Below, one piece after another: positions 9,090 to 17,396 of a stretch of DNA of 39,848 nucleotides. The position numbers were made by a program, and so were the translations under genes. The stretch is from CAYTNY01 sp964439215. GTDB taxonomy: Bacteria; Oederibacteriota; PGYV01; CAYTNY01. Under the pieces are notes generated by a model. It did no database searches. It was not told the DNA's origin and saw only the letters and a program-made list of their open reading frames with translations. Location: assembly GCA_964439215.1 (NCBI GenBank), contig CAYTNY010000010.1, positions 1-39,848 of the forward strand, in the 5' to 3' direction. Every line of letters begins with the position of its first letter. Position 1 is the first letter of the stretch.

Positions 9090-11519
9090 TCAACCTGCAG
9101 CAAATGTAAGTTTTTCGGATTCTCTTTTCACAATAACTTTTTTGTTCTTTTCAAATCCGCCTTCCAGCACTCTTTCGGCAAGCGGATCCTCAAGCAATGA
9201 CTGAATCGCCCTTCTGAGAGGACGCGCCCCGTAAACAGGGTCATAGCCCTTTTCTATAAGGAGTTCTTTTGCTTCATCGGAAAGTTCCAGTTTTATTCCT
9301 TTTTTTTCAAGCCTTCCAAGAAGATCCTGCAGCATTATATCCACTATTTTTTTCAGATTTTCCTTATCAAGCGCATGAAAAACTATTATTTCATCTATCC
9401 GGTTTAAAAACTCGGGATTCATTGCTTTTTTAAGATCATCCATCACTTTTTCTTTCATTTTAGCGTAAGATATTTCTTCTTTCTCCGCTGAAAAACCCAG
9501 CGGCTTGCTTTTTTCAATGGATTTTGAACCTACATTGGAAGTAATTATTATGACCGTGTTTTTAAAATCAACGGCCCTCCCGACTGAATCCGTAAGTCTG
9601 CCGTTTTCCAGCAGCTGTAAAAGCATATTAAAAACTTCCGGGTGGGCTTTTTCAATTTCATCAAACAGAATAACAGAATACGGCCTCCGTCTGACTTTTT
9701 CCGTAAGCTGCCCTCCTTCTTCATGCCCCACATATCCCGGTGGAGCGCCCACAATTCTCGAAACCGCAAATTTCTCCATATATTCGGACATATCCATTCT
9801 TATAAGCGCGTCCCTGTCCTCAAAAAGTATGTTGGCAAGAGTTCTTGCCATTTCTGTTTTGCCGACACCTGTAGGGCCCAGAAATATAAAAGAACCAATA
9901 GGTTTATTCGGATCCGCCATGCCGGAGCGCGACCTTCTGACTGCTTTTGAAACCGCCTTTATCGCCTCATCCTGGCCTATCACTCTCTTATGAAATTCAT
10001 CTTCCATTTTCAGAAGTTTTTCGGATTCTTTTTCTTCAAGTTTATACAAAGGTATCCCTGTCTGTTTTGATATTATATATGCTATGTCTTCGGCTTTTAC
10101 CGTAGGTGTTTTCTTGCTCTTTGTATTTTCAAATTCCCGCCTCATTTCTTCCCGTCTTTTGCGCAGTTCATTTATCTTGTCCCTCAAACCCGCGGCTTTT
10201 TCAAACTCCTGGGATTTAACCGCTGATTCTTTTTCTTTTATCACATGCTCCACTTCTTTATCCATCTGTCTTATCTCGTCGGGCAGCGTAGTCGCGTAAA
10301 GCCTTGCTCTGGCTCCCGCTTCATCAATCACATCAATCGCCTTGTCAGGAAGAAATCTGTCCGTTATGTATCTGTCCGACAGATTAGCGGCCGCTTCAAC
10401 CGCATCATCAGCTATGTTGACTTTATGATGCGCTTCGTATTTGTCCCTCAAACCTTTTATTATGCTGACTGTCTGTTCAATTGAGGGCGACTTGACAAAG
10501 ATTGACTGAAAACGCCTCTCGAGCGCGCCGTCTTTTTCAATATGTTTTCTGTATTCATTGAGGGTGCTTGCGCCGATACACTGAAACTCCCCTCTCGCAA
10601 GGGCGGGTTTTAGCATATTAGACGCGTCTATAGCGCCTTCCGCCGCTCCTGCCCCCACAAGCGTATGGAGTTCATCTATAAAAAGTATTACTGTATTATT
10701 TGCGTGCCTTACCTCATTTATTATTGTTTTAAGTCTTTCTTCAAATTCACCCCTGTATTTTGTCCCCGCAACAACAGCGGCAAGATCAAGAGTAACAACC
10801 CTTTTATTCAAAAGCAGTTCAGGAACCTCGCCTTTTATGATCTGCTGCGCGAGCCCTTCCACTATGGCGGTCTTGCCCACACCCGGCTCCCCTATAAGCA
10901 CAGGGTTGTTCTTTGTCCTTCTGCTCAGTATCTGTATAACCCTTTCTATTTCATCCGCCCTTCCTATCACCGGATCAAGCCTGCTGTCGCGGGCAAGAAC
11001 CGTAAGATCCCTTCCGAAATTATCAAGGGTCGGCGTTGATGTTTTCTGCGAGGAAAACTGCGAAAACTTGACCGGAGCGCTTGTACCCAGTATGCTTATG
11101 GTCATTTCTTTTGCTTTCCTGTAAGTAATTCCCGTTTCTTTCAGCACTCTGGCGGCCACACCTTCCTCTTCTTTTAAAAGCCCAAGCAGAAGATGCTCGG
11201 TTCCGATATAATTGTGCCCCATTGTCTGAGAATCTTCAGCGGCAAGCTCAAAAACTTTTTTTGTCTGCGGCATAAACGGAATCTCGCCCGCAAGCATTGT
11301 TCCGCCTTTATTGTCCATAACCCTTTCTTCCACATCATTTTTAAGCTTCTCAAGATCAGTATTCATTGTCTCCATAACAGCGGCAGCCATACCGCCTCCG
11401 TCTTTTATGATCCCTAAAAGTATATGCTCCGTACCAAGATAATCGTGTCCGAGCCTTTGAGCCTCTTCTTTGGCAAAAGCAATAACCTTGCGCGCTCTGT
11501 CCGTGAATTTATCATACAT
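9090..11519 (-). CDS. clpC: ATP-dependent Clp protease ATPase subunit ClpC
   Basis: The protein has 809 residues, the usual ClpC length. Two Clp-N repeats (about 1-145, each with the GTEH signature) precede the first AAA+ module (Walker A GEPGVGKT at 210-217, Walker B around 277-283). A middle region contains a UVR-like coiled segment (about 430-470). The second AAA+ module has Walker A GPTGVGKT at 548-555 and ends in a ClpB D2-type small domain. ClpC unfolds substrates for the ClpP peptidase, which is not in this window. The linker with the UVR motif distinguishes ClpC from ClpA and ClpB. The ATG is preceded by CAGGAG. It sits 25 bases after ilvE and 24 before tamB. No ctsR or mcsAB neighbours are present, so the Firmicutes-style regulation is not indicated. 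Confidence 0.95.
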   Translation of the reverse strand: MYDKFTDRARKVIAFAKEEAQRLGHDYLGTEHILLGIIKDGGGMAAAVMETMNTDLEKLKNDVEERVMDNKGGTMLAGEIPFMPQTKKVFELAAEDSQTMGHNYIGTEHLLLGLLKEEEGVAARVLKETGITYRKAKEMTISILGTSAPVKFSQFSSQKTSTPTLDNFGRDLTVLARDSRLDPVIGRADEIERVIQILSRRTKNNPVLIGEPGVGKTAIVEGLAQQIIKGEVPELLLNKRVVTLDLAAVVAGTKYRGEFEERLKTIINEVRHANNTVILFIDELHTLVGAGAAEGAIDASNMLKPALARGEFQCIGASTLNEYRKHIEKDGALERRFQSIFVKSPSIEQTVSIIKGLRDKYEAHHKVNIADDAVEAAANLSDRYITDRFLPDKAIDVIDEAGARARLYATTLPDEIRQMDKEVEHVIKEKESAVKSQEFEKAAGLRDKINELRKRREEMRREFENTKSKKTPTVKAEDIAYIISKQTGIPLYKLEEKESEKLLKMEDEFHKRVIGQDEAIKAVSKAVRRSRSGMADPNKPIGSFIFLGPTGVGKTEMARTLANILFEDRDALIRMDMSEYMEKFAVSRIVGAPPGYVGHEEGGQLTEKVRRRPYSVILFDEIEKAHPEVFNMLLQLLENGRLTDSVGRAVDFKNTVIIITSNVGSKSIEKSKPLGFSAEKEEISYAKMKEKVMDDLKKAMNPEFLNRIDEIIVFHALDKENLKKIVDIMLQDLLGRLEKKGIKLELSDEAKELLIEKGYDPVYGARPLRRAIQSLLEDPLAERVLEGGFEKNKKVIVKRESEKLTFAAG

Positions 11520-11544
11520 AATAGTCTCCTGTTTTAAATGCAGT

Positions 11545-12474
11545 TTACTGCTGTTTTTTTCCGGAAGTTTTGGTTTTCCGGGATTTATTTTCTTTTATTT
11601 TCGGATATGCAACCTTCACTCCGTCTTTAAGCGTTATTTTATGAAACTCCTCTGTCAGTTTTTTTGTTATCCTGCCCGGAGTTCCTCCGTTAATCACTCT
11701 GGCATCTATTTCAACAACCGGTATAATCTCGGCCGCCGTCCCCGTTAAAAAACATTCCTGCGCCGTATAAAGTTCGTACCGTGTAAATATAGCCTGTTTA
11801 ACCGGGATTTTCATCTTTTTCGCGATATCAATAACGGTATTTCTCGTTATACCGTTAAGCACGCCCGCAAAAAGCGGCGGCGTCAGAAGGACGCCGTCCT
11901 TTATTATAAATATATTATCTCCGGTTGCTTCAGAAACATATCCGTTCTGATTTATCATAACCGCTTCCAGACTGCCGTGATTATTCGCTTCAATCTTGGC
12001 AAGTATGTTATTGAGATAATTCAGTGATTTTATCTGCGGGTTCAGCGCTTCCGAAACGTTCCGTCTTACAGCAACAGTTGTTATGGAAAGTCCTTTTTTA
12101 TAAAATTCCCGGGGATAAAGTTTTATGCTGTCAACAATAATGAAATATGTGGCCAGAGGACATTTTGCCGGATCCAGGCCCAGATCCCCCACGCCGCGTG
12201 TAACCACAAGCCTTATGTACGCGTTTTTCAGGCTGCTTTTCCCAACGGCTTCAACAACATATTTTATCATCTGCTCCTTCGCAGCCGGTATTTCAAGCAT
12301 TATCGCTTTTGCGGAATCATACAGCCGGTCAATATGTTCTTTGAGCTTAAAAACATTTCCGCCGTATACTCTTATCCCTTCAAACACACCGTCCCCGTAT
12401 AACAGGCCGTGGTCAAAAACAGACACAACTGCTTTTTCTTTGGGAACTATTTTTCCGTTTAAATTTATGATCAT
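11545..12474 (-). CDS. ilvE: Branched-chain amino acid aminotransferase (class IV)
   Basis: The protein has 309 residues and is a fold-type IV PLP enzyme. It opens with the typical FDHGLLYGDGVFEGIRVY, has the PLP lysine in QIKSLNYLNN (Lys149), and carries the cofactor phosphate-binding segments EATGDNIF and GITRNT as well as FLTGTAAEI. The expected reaction is transamination of Leu, Ile or Val with 2-oxoglutarate. D-amino-acid aminotransferase and aminodeoxychorismate lyase are relatives, but the sequence looks closest to IlvE. A lysine-rich tail of about 20 residues extends beyond the usual end. The start has GGAGGAG six bases upstream. It sits between lolD and clpC in the long operon, with no other Ile/Val genes nearby. 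Confidence 0.88.
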   Translation of the reverse strand: MIINLNGKIVPKEKAVVSVFDHGLLYGDGVFEGIRVYGGNVFKLKEHIDRLYDSAKAIMLEIPAAKEQMIKYVVEAVGKSSLKNAYIRLVVTRGVGDLGLDPAKCPLATYFIIVDSIKLYPREFYKKGLSITTVAVRRNVSEALNPQIKSLNYLNNILAKIEANNHGSLEAVMINQNGYVSEATGDNIFIIKDGVLLTPPLFAGVLNGITRNTVIDIAKKMKIPVKQAIFTRYELYTAQECFLTGTAAEIIPVVEIDARVINGGTPGRITKKLTEEFHKITLKDGVKVAYPKIKENKSRKTKTSGKKQQ

Positions 12475-12500
12475 TCCGCTCTCCTCCAGATCTGTATTTT

Positions 12501-13190
12501 TTATCCGCCTTTTTTCACACTTGTTATATTGCCGTCTTCAATAAGCATAACCCTGTCGCCTATTGATGTTAAATGCTCGTTGTGGGTCACAATAACAAAT
12601 GTCTGCCGGAAACTTTTATTAAAATCAAGTATTATCCTGTGTATAATCTCCGCATTTTGACGGTCAAGATTGCCCGTAGGCTCATCCGCGAAAATAATAT
12701 CCGGTTCATTTATAAGGGCCCTTGCAATAGCAACTCTCTGCTGTTCGCCGCCTGACAGTTCAGAAGGCTTATGTGTCAATCTACCACCCAAACCTATGGT
12801 TATCAATATTTTTTTTGCTTTCTCTGACGCGGTTTTCTTTGTATCCCCGCCGATCAGCGCCGGCATCATTACATTTTCAAGCGCTGTAAATTCCTGCAAA
12901 AGATGATGCGACTGAAAGATAAAACCCATTTTCCGGCTCCTTAAACCCGCCAGATTCATATCACTCAGCTCATATATATCCGTATTATTCAGAAGCACTC
13001 TTCCCCCGCTCGGCCTGCTCAGCCCTCCCATTATGGAGAGCATAGTGCTCTTGCCCGCACCGGAAGGGCCGACCATCATCAGAAGCTCTCCTTTTTCAAC
13101 TTCAAGATTTATGCTTTTCAGCACATTCAGCTGATCCCTGCCTGTAATAAAAACTTTTTTTATATCCCTGCATATCATTATATTATTCAT
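12501..13190 (-). CDS. lolD: Lipoprotein-releasing ABC transporter ATPase LolD
   Basis: The product has 229 residues and is a MacB/LolD-type ABC ATPase. Walker A GPSGAGKST is at 41-49, followed by the Q-loop FQSHHLL, the signature LSGGEQQRVAIARAL and Walker B IIFADEP with the D-loop GNLD. Paired with the adjacent permease, it would drive extraction of lipoproteins from the inner membrane to the LolA carrier. The ATG at 13190 overlaps the permease stop by 8 bases and has GAGGCGG upstream. A longer in-frame extension into the permease gene is unlikely. The related MacB and FtsE ATPases are alternatives, but the LolC/E-type partner favours LolD. Confidence 0.9.
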   Translation of the reverse strand: MNNIMICRDIKKVFITGRDQLNVLKSINLEVEKGELLMMVGPSGAGKSTMLSIMGGLSRPSGGRVLLNNTDIYELSDMNLAGLRSRKMGFIFQSHHLLQEFTALENVMMPALIGGDTKKTASEKAKKILITIGLGGRLTHKPSELSGGEQQRVAIARALINEPDIIFADEPTGNLDRQNAEIIHRIILDFNKSFRQTFVIVTHNEHLTSIGDRVMLIEDGNITSVKKGG

Positions 13191-14418
13191 ACCGCACCGC
13201 CTCAACAGGGTCAAGCCTGGATGCCATAAATGCCGGATACAATGCCGCCAGAAAAGCAATCGCTACGGCAGCAAAAGGTATTATTGTCACTTCCGCGAAA
13301 TTCAGCGAAACCGCCAGCTTATCCACGTAATAAATACTGCCGCCGCCGGGCATTGATATCGGATTTGCCTTCAGATAAAAACAGGTCAGTATGCCGGCCG
13401 CATATCCTATAACAGAACCTATTATGCCTGTCGCCACCCCCTGGATAATAAAAATATTCATTATATCCCCGTTGTTCGCGCCCATGGATTTTAAAATCCC
13501 GATATCCTTTGTTTTTCTCATAACAACCATTATAAGGGTGCTCGCAATATTAAACGCCGCAACAAGAACAATCAGCAGAAGTATTATAAACATTACTACT
13601 TTTTCTATCTTTAAGGCGGCAAACAGATTTGTATTCATGGACATCCAGTCGCGCGCCCACAAATCCTTGAAATTTCTCTGAATTTCATTCGCGACATAAA
13701 CAGAATTTTCTATCCTGTCCGTTTTCACCGCTATTCCTGTCGCCACATCGTCTTTTTTAAAAAGAGCCTGCACGGTTCCCATTGAGGCATAGGCAAATGT
13801 ACTGTCATAATCATACATCCCCGCCTCAAATACACCAACCAGCGTCATTTTGCTCATTTTCGGAATAAGCCCGGTCGCGGTCCGGGTAAAAACAGGAGAT
13901 ATCATGATAATCTCGTCTCCCATATCAAGACCCAGATTTTTTACTATTTCCCTGCCGAGTATAACGCCTCTTTTGTCTCCGGGAAGTGTTTTCATCACAA
14001 ACCGCAGATCGCCTTTTATTATATTTTCGCTTAAATTATTAACCGTTGATATGGATTCCGGTTCAACGCCCCACAGCAGTACGCCTTCAACTCTTTCTCC
14101 GGATTTCAGCATAACCTGCCCCATAAAATACGGAGCCGCCGCCGTGACATGTTCCAGTTTCATTATTTCCTTTACTCTCACGTCATAATCCCGTATTCCG
14201 TCCCTTATGTACGGAGAAACAACAACATGAGCGTTTGTTCCGACTATTTTATCCCTTATATCCTCATGAAATCCGTTCATAACGGATATAACAACAATAA
14301 GCGCCCACACACCCAAAGCTATTCCCGTGATTGATAAAAAACTTATCAGCGATATAAAACCCTGTTTTTTAGCCATAAGATATCTGAGGCCCACAAAAAA
14401 ATTAAAATTACCCGCCAT
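13183..14418 (-). CDS. Lipoprotein-releasing ABC transporter permease, LolC/LolE family
   Basis: This 411-residue permease has the LolC/E layout. A first membrane helix (about 20-45) follows the motif VGLRYLMAKKQGFISLISF. A large periplasmic MacB-PCD domain occupies about 45-270, and the C-terminal FtsX domain has three helices (about 275-300, 325-350 and 375-400). It ends at DPVEAVRYE, as LolC/E proteins do. Only one permease gene accompanies lolD, whereas E. coli has both lolC and lolE. A single permease may work as a homodimer, as described for LolF-type systems, or a second gene may lie elsewhere. The ATG has CGGAG upstream, and lysS ends 24 bases before it. Confidence 0.9.
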   Translation of the reverse strand: MAGNFNFFVGLRYLMAKKQGFISLISFLSITGIALGVWALIVVISVMNGFHEDIRDKIVGTNAHVVVSPYIRDGIRDYDVRVKEIMKLEHVTAAAPYFMGQVMLKSGERVEGVLLWGVEPESISTVNNLSENIIKGDLRFVMKTLPGDKRGVILGREIVKNLGLDMGDEIIMISPVFTRTATGLIPKMSKMTLVGVFEAGMYDYDSTFAYASMGTVQALFKKDDVATGIAVKTDRIENSVYVANEIQRNFKDLWARDWMSMNTNLFAALKIEKVVMFIILLLIVLVAAFNIASTLIMVVMRKTKDIGILKSMGANNGDIMNIFIIQGVATGIIGSVIGYAAGILTCFYLKANPISMPGGGSIYYVDKLAVSLNFAEVTIIPFAAVAIAFLAALYPAFMASRLDPVEAVRYE

Positions 14419-14442
14419 TATTGTCTGCTCCGTATTTTTTCT

Positions 14443-15948
14443 TTATTCATTTTCTTTTTTTTCCGGCCTCATCAGAGGAAAAAGTATAACGTCCCTTATT
14501 GACGCGGCATCGGTAAAAAACATAACAAGCCTGTCTATTCCTATTCCCAGCCCTCCCGCGGGAGGCATGCCGTATTTCAGCGCCTCTATATAATCTTCAT
14601 CAATGACTTTGGCTGTTTCTCCTTCGGTATCCATTTCTATCTGTTCCTTAAACCGCTTTTCCTGATCCAGCGCGTCATTAAGTTCGGAAAAACCATTGCC
14701 TATTTCCCGCCCGAATATATACGGTTCAAACCGCTCAACTGTTTCCGGATTATTTCTGGATACCTTTGACAGCGGCGATATTTCAATGGGAAATTCCGTT
14801 ATAAATACCGGCTGCATCAGTTTCTCTTCCACAAACTCTTCAAAGATCACGGCCGTAAGTTCGCCTTTTGTTATTCTTTTTCTTACTTCAATCCCTTTCT
14901 CCCGCGCTTTTTGAATAAGTTCTTTTTCATCCGAGGAATCAACGTCTATTTCCGCGTATTCTTTTACCGCTTCTTTCATACTGAGTTTTCTCCAGGGCGG
15001 AGAAAGATCTATCTCAACACCCTGATAATTTATCTTTCTTGCGCCGAGCACCGTATCCGCAAGATGAACAATAAGATCTTCGGTCATCTGCATAACCTTT
15101 GTATAATCAGCATACGCCTCATAAAGCTCCATCATCGTAAACTCAGGGTTGTGTTTTATTGATATCCCCTCGTTCCTGAAATTTCTGTTTATCTCATATA
15201 CTTTTTCAAACCCTCCGACCAGAAGCCTTTTCAGATAAAGTTCAGGAGCTATACGCATATACAGATCCATACCCAGCGTATTATGATGCGTCAAAAACGG
15301 TTTTGCTTTGGCTCCGCCGGGAATCGCCTGCATCATGGGCGTCTCAACTTCTATAAAACCTTTTTCGTCCAGAAAATTCCTTATTTCCTTCACGACCTTT
15401 GTTCTTGTCATGAATGTTTCTTTTACTTCGTCATTTACCATAAGATCCAGATATCTTCTTCTGTATCGGGTTTCTTTATCCTTGAGCCCGTGCCATTTCT
15501 CCGGCATCGGCATAAGCGACTTTGTAAGCAGTTCTGCTTTTTCTGCTTTAACCGTCAGTTCGCCGGTTCTTGTCCTGAAAACCTTTCCCCGCACCCCGAC
15601 TATATCGCCTATATCCATTTTTTTAAAATCCGCGTAGACATCAGCTCCGATATCATCCTTTCGGGCATAAACCTGGATTTTACCTGTCATATCCTTTATA
15701 TTCGCAAAAGTTGTTTTTCCGTGCCCTCTGACGCTTATAAGCCGCCCTGCCGCCTGCTCAACAGCATCTCCTTCTTCTCCTTCTTTAACATCCTTGTATT
15801 TTTCCAGTATTTCCGCGACAGAACCCGTCCGTTCATAAGAATAAGCATACGGCTGAATTCCTTTTTCAATGAAATAATTAAGATTGTCTTTTTTGCTTTT
15901 TATGACATCCGCCTCTTTAATCTGTTCTTCCGGCTTTTCCTCTTTCAT
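14443..15948 (-). CDS. lysS: Lysyl-tRNA synthetase, class II
   Basis: This 501-residue enzyme charges tRNA-Lys. It has an N-terminal OB-fold anticodon-binding domain (about 50-170), then the class II catalytic core. The core shows RRYLDLM, motif 2 in VYEINRNFRNEGIS followed by HNPEFTMMELYEAYADY, and motif 3 in GIGIDRLVMFFTD. The ATG at 15948 has AGGAG at 7-base spacing and is preferred over an in-frame codon 81 bases upstream that would overlap the PHP gene. The PHP gene ends 22 bases before it and the Lol permease begins 24 bases after it. Confidence 0.96.
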   Translation of the reverse strand: MKEEKPEEQIKEADVIKSKKDNLNYFIEKGIQPYAYSYERTGSVAEILEKYKDVKEGEEGDAVEQAAGRLISVRGHGKTTFANIKDMTGKIQVYARKDDIGADVYADFKKMDIGDIVGVRGKVFRTRTGELTVKAEKAELLTKSLMPMPEKWHGLKDKETRYRRRYLDLMVNDEVKETFMTRTKVVKEIRNFLDEKGFIEVETPMMQAIPGGAKAKPFLTHHNTLGMDLYMRIAPELYLKRLLVGGFEKVYEINRNFRNEGISIKHNPEFTMMELYEAYADYTKVMQMTEDLIVHLADTVLGARKINYQGVEIDLSPPWRKLSMKEAVKEYAEIDVDSSDEKELIQKAREKGIEVRKRITKGELTAVIFEEFVEEKLMQPVFITEFPIEISPLSKVSRNNPETVERFEPYIFGREIGNGFSELNDALDQEKRFKEQIEMDTEGETAKVIDEDYIEALKYGMPPAGGLGIGIDRLVMFFTDAASIRDVILFPLMRPEKKENE

Positions 15949-15970
15949 ATTCTTACTCCTTTTCCCTTTT

Positions 15971-16831
15971 TTATCCGCAGGCGCTTTCTTTTTTCTTTGA
16001 AACAGCCTGTATTTTTTCAAAATATTCATACGGAAGTTTTATTCTTCCTATTCTGGTATGATCCTTTGATGTGCCGTGGCAGTCAGAACCGCCGCTTATC
16101 AAAAGCCCGTGTTTATCGGCAATCTCTATATACCGCATTGCTTTTTCACAGCTATGGTCCGGATGAAACGCTTCCAATCCGTCAAGCCCCTGCTTTTTCC
16201 ATTCTCCTATCATCTCATCCTCGTCCAAGACCGCGGGATGCGCGAGAATGGAAACACCGCCCACACCGGCGGTCATTTTAACAGCATCCGATACTGTCAG
16301 TTTTGCTTTTGGCGCGTAAGCGGGTCTTCCCTCTCCCAGATATTTTTCAAAAGCATCTTTTATATTTCTGGCGAACCTCTTATTAACAAGAAGTTTCGCA
16401 ATATGGAGCCGGCCCGCATTATTTGCGTTTTCGGTGTATTCAAACAGTTCTTCAAAAGAAACATCCACATTGAGGTCTTTAAGCCTGTTTATTATTTTTT
16501 TTGCCCGTTCCGTTCTTTTTTTCTGAAAATACGCCAGTTTCTTTTTAAACTCTCTGTCCGTATAATCAACATTCAGGGCCACTATATGAACCTCTTTTCC
16601 TTCATGCAGCGCGGACAGTTCTATTCCCGGCACATATATGATATTAAATTCTTCGGCAAGCAGCACTGCTTCTTCAGACGCAGCAACCGTATCATGATCC
16701 GTTATTGACAGAGCTGATATTCCGTAATATTTCGCCTTTTCAAAGACTTCTCTCACGGAATATGTTCCGTCTGATTTTAAAGTGTGGATATGAAGATCCG
16801 CCCACTTTTCTATATTATTCAAAAAACACAC
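15971..16831 (-). CDS. PHP-domain phosphoesterase (RNase AM/YciV-like)
   Basis: The protein has about 286 residues. It is a PHP metal-dependent phosphoesterase with DLHIHTLKSDG near the N-terminus, SITDHDT, the later metal ligands ILAHPAVL, and SGGSDCHG near the end. This compact arrangement matches the family containing YciV/RNase AM and 3',5'-nucleotide phosphatases, which trim 5' ends of RNA or hydrolyse 3'-5' bisphosphate nucleotides. The exact substrate cannot be read from sequence. The start is uncertain: GTG at 16831 sits only about 3 bases after AAGG, and TTG at 16822 has better spacing. It is the first protein gene after tRNA-Gly and shares the operon with lysS. Confidence 0.85.
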   Translation of the reverse strand: MCFLNNIEKWADLHIHTLKSDGTYSVREVFEKAKYYGISALSITDHDTVAASEEAVLLAEEFNIIYVPGIELSALHEGKEVHIVALNVDYTDREFKKKLAYFQKKRTERAKKIINRLKDLNVDVSFEELFEYTENANNAGRLHIAKLLVNKRFARNIKDAFEKYLGEGRPAYAPKAKLTVSDAVKMTAGVGGVSILAHPAVLDEDEMIGEWKKQGLDGLEAFHPDHSCEKAMRYIEIADKHGLLISGGSDCHGTSKDHTRIGRIKLPYEYFEKIQAVSKKKESACG

Positions 16832-16870
16832 CTTTTAATAAATTTGCATAAATAAAAATAGAAATATTTA

Positions 16871-16944
16871 TGGAGCGGGTGATGGGAATCGAACCCACGC
16901 GACAAGCTTGGGAAGCTTGCATTCTGCCACTGAATTACACCCGC
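16871..16944 (-). tRNA. tRNA-Gly (anticodon CCC)
   Basis: A cloverleaf of 74 bases on the minus strand. The acceptor stem is GCGGGTG/CACCCGC, the anticodon stem CAAGC/GCTTG encloses the loop TTCCCAA (anticodon CCC, reading GGG), and the T-loop is GGTTCGATTCC. CCA is encoded at 16871-16873. It lies about 40 bases ahead of the PHP gene, with no terminator between, and may be processed from the operon transcript. Confidence 0.95.
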
Positions 16945-16963
16945 TTTAATACATATACTATAT

Positions 16964-16992
16964 ATAATATATGATTTTTATAAGGTTTTCAA
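16964..16992 (-). promoter_or_regulatory. Sigma-70-type promoter for tRNA-Gly and probably the downstream operon
   Basis: On the minus strand TTGAAA (16987-16992) is followed after 17 bases by TATTAT (16964-16969), with TATATA-like alternatives next to it. It lies about 20 bases ahead of the tRNA. No other obvious promoter or terminator separates the tRNA from the following eleven genes. Confidence 0.55.
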
Positions 16993-17396
16993 GACAAAAA
17001 AGCGCCGGAGTTTCCCCGGAATTTTCGGCTATGTTTAACCGCACATATGACATAGATATACTGCCGCCGATGAATAAAAACTATGGCAGACCTATTGATT
17101 CCTTATGCCGCAACAGCGGCCGTCTGTGCGTGAAGCATATTCCCAAAAACAACCTGTTTTTTCAGGAAAAACTCCGGAAAAAGACCCCTTAAAGTAAAAG
17201 TCCGGAAGTTCCCAAAGCTCAATTTTCCGGATTTTTTTTCCCTTTTCCCTGTCATTTCCTTCAGGCCGCCCCATTGCTTAAATGCAAAATACGCAATGGA
17301 TGTCAGAAATTTAAATGTTTCTCTGTTTGGCAATTCCCAAAACTCAAATTCCCAAACTCATTTTTTTCAGTTTCTCTACTCTCTATCCCTTAGCAT
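16993..17396. other. Gene-poor spacer with short repeated motifs
   Basis: No supportable gene is seen. The motif TTCCCAAA(A/G)CTCAA occurs at 17209-17222, 17334-17347 and, shortened, at 17349-17360. Short open frames exist on both strands, but they lack a ribosome binding site or recognisable family. A hairpin at 17201-17231 followed by T8 could terminate plus-strand transcripts. Confidence 0.5.
17201..17239 (+). terminator. Possible plus-strand rho-independent terminator
   Basis: Arms TCCGGAA (17201-17207) and TTCCGGA (17225-17231) are separated by 17 bases and followed by eight Ts. No confident plus-strand gene precedes it, so its role is unclear. The loop is rather long. Confidence 0.35.

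Noticed and set aside
16971..17192. Small plus-strand open frame of 73 codons
   Set aside because: It overlaps the promoter of tRNA-Gly and has no ribosome binding site and no recognisable domain. A possible plus-strand terminator follows, so it is not excluded but not supported.
17103..17333. Minus-strand open frame of 76 codons in the same spacer
   Set aside because: It runs through short repeated motifs and a hairpin, has no recognisable family, and shows the composition of non-coding sequence.
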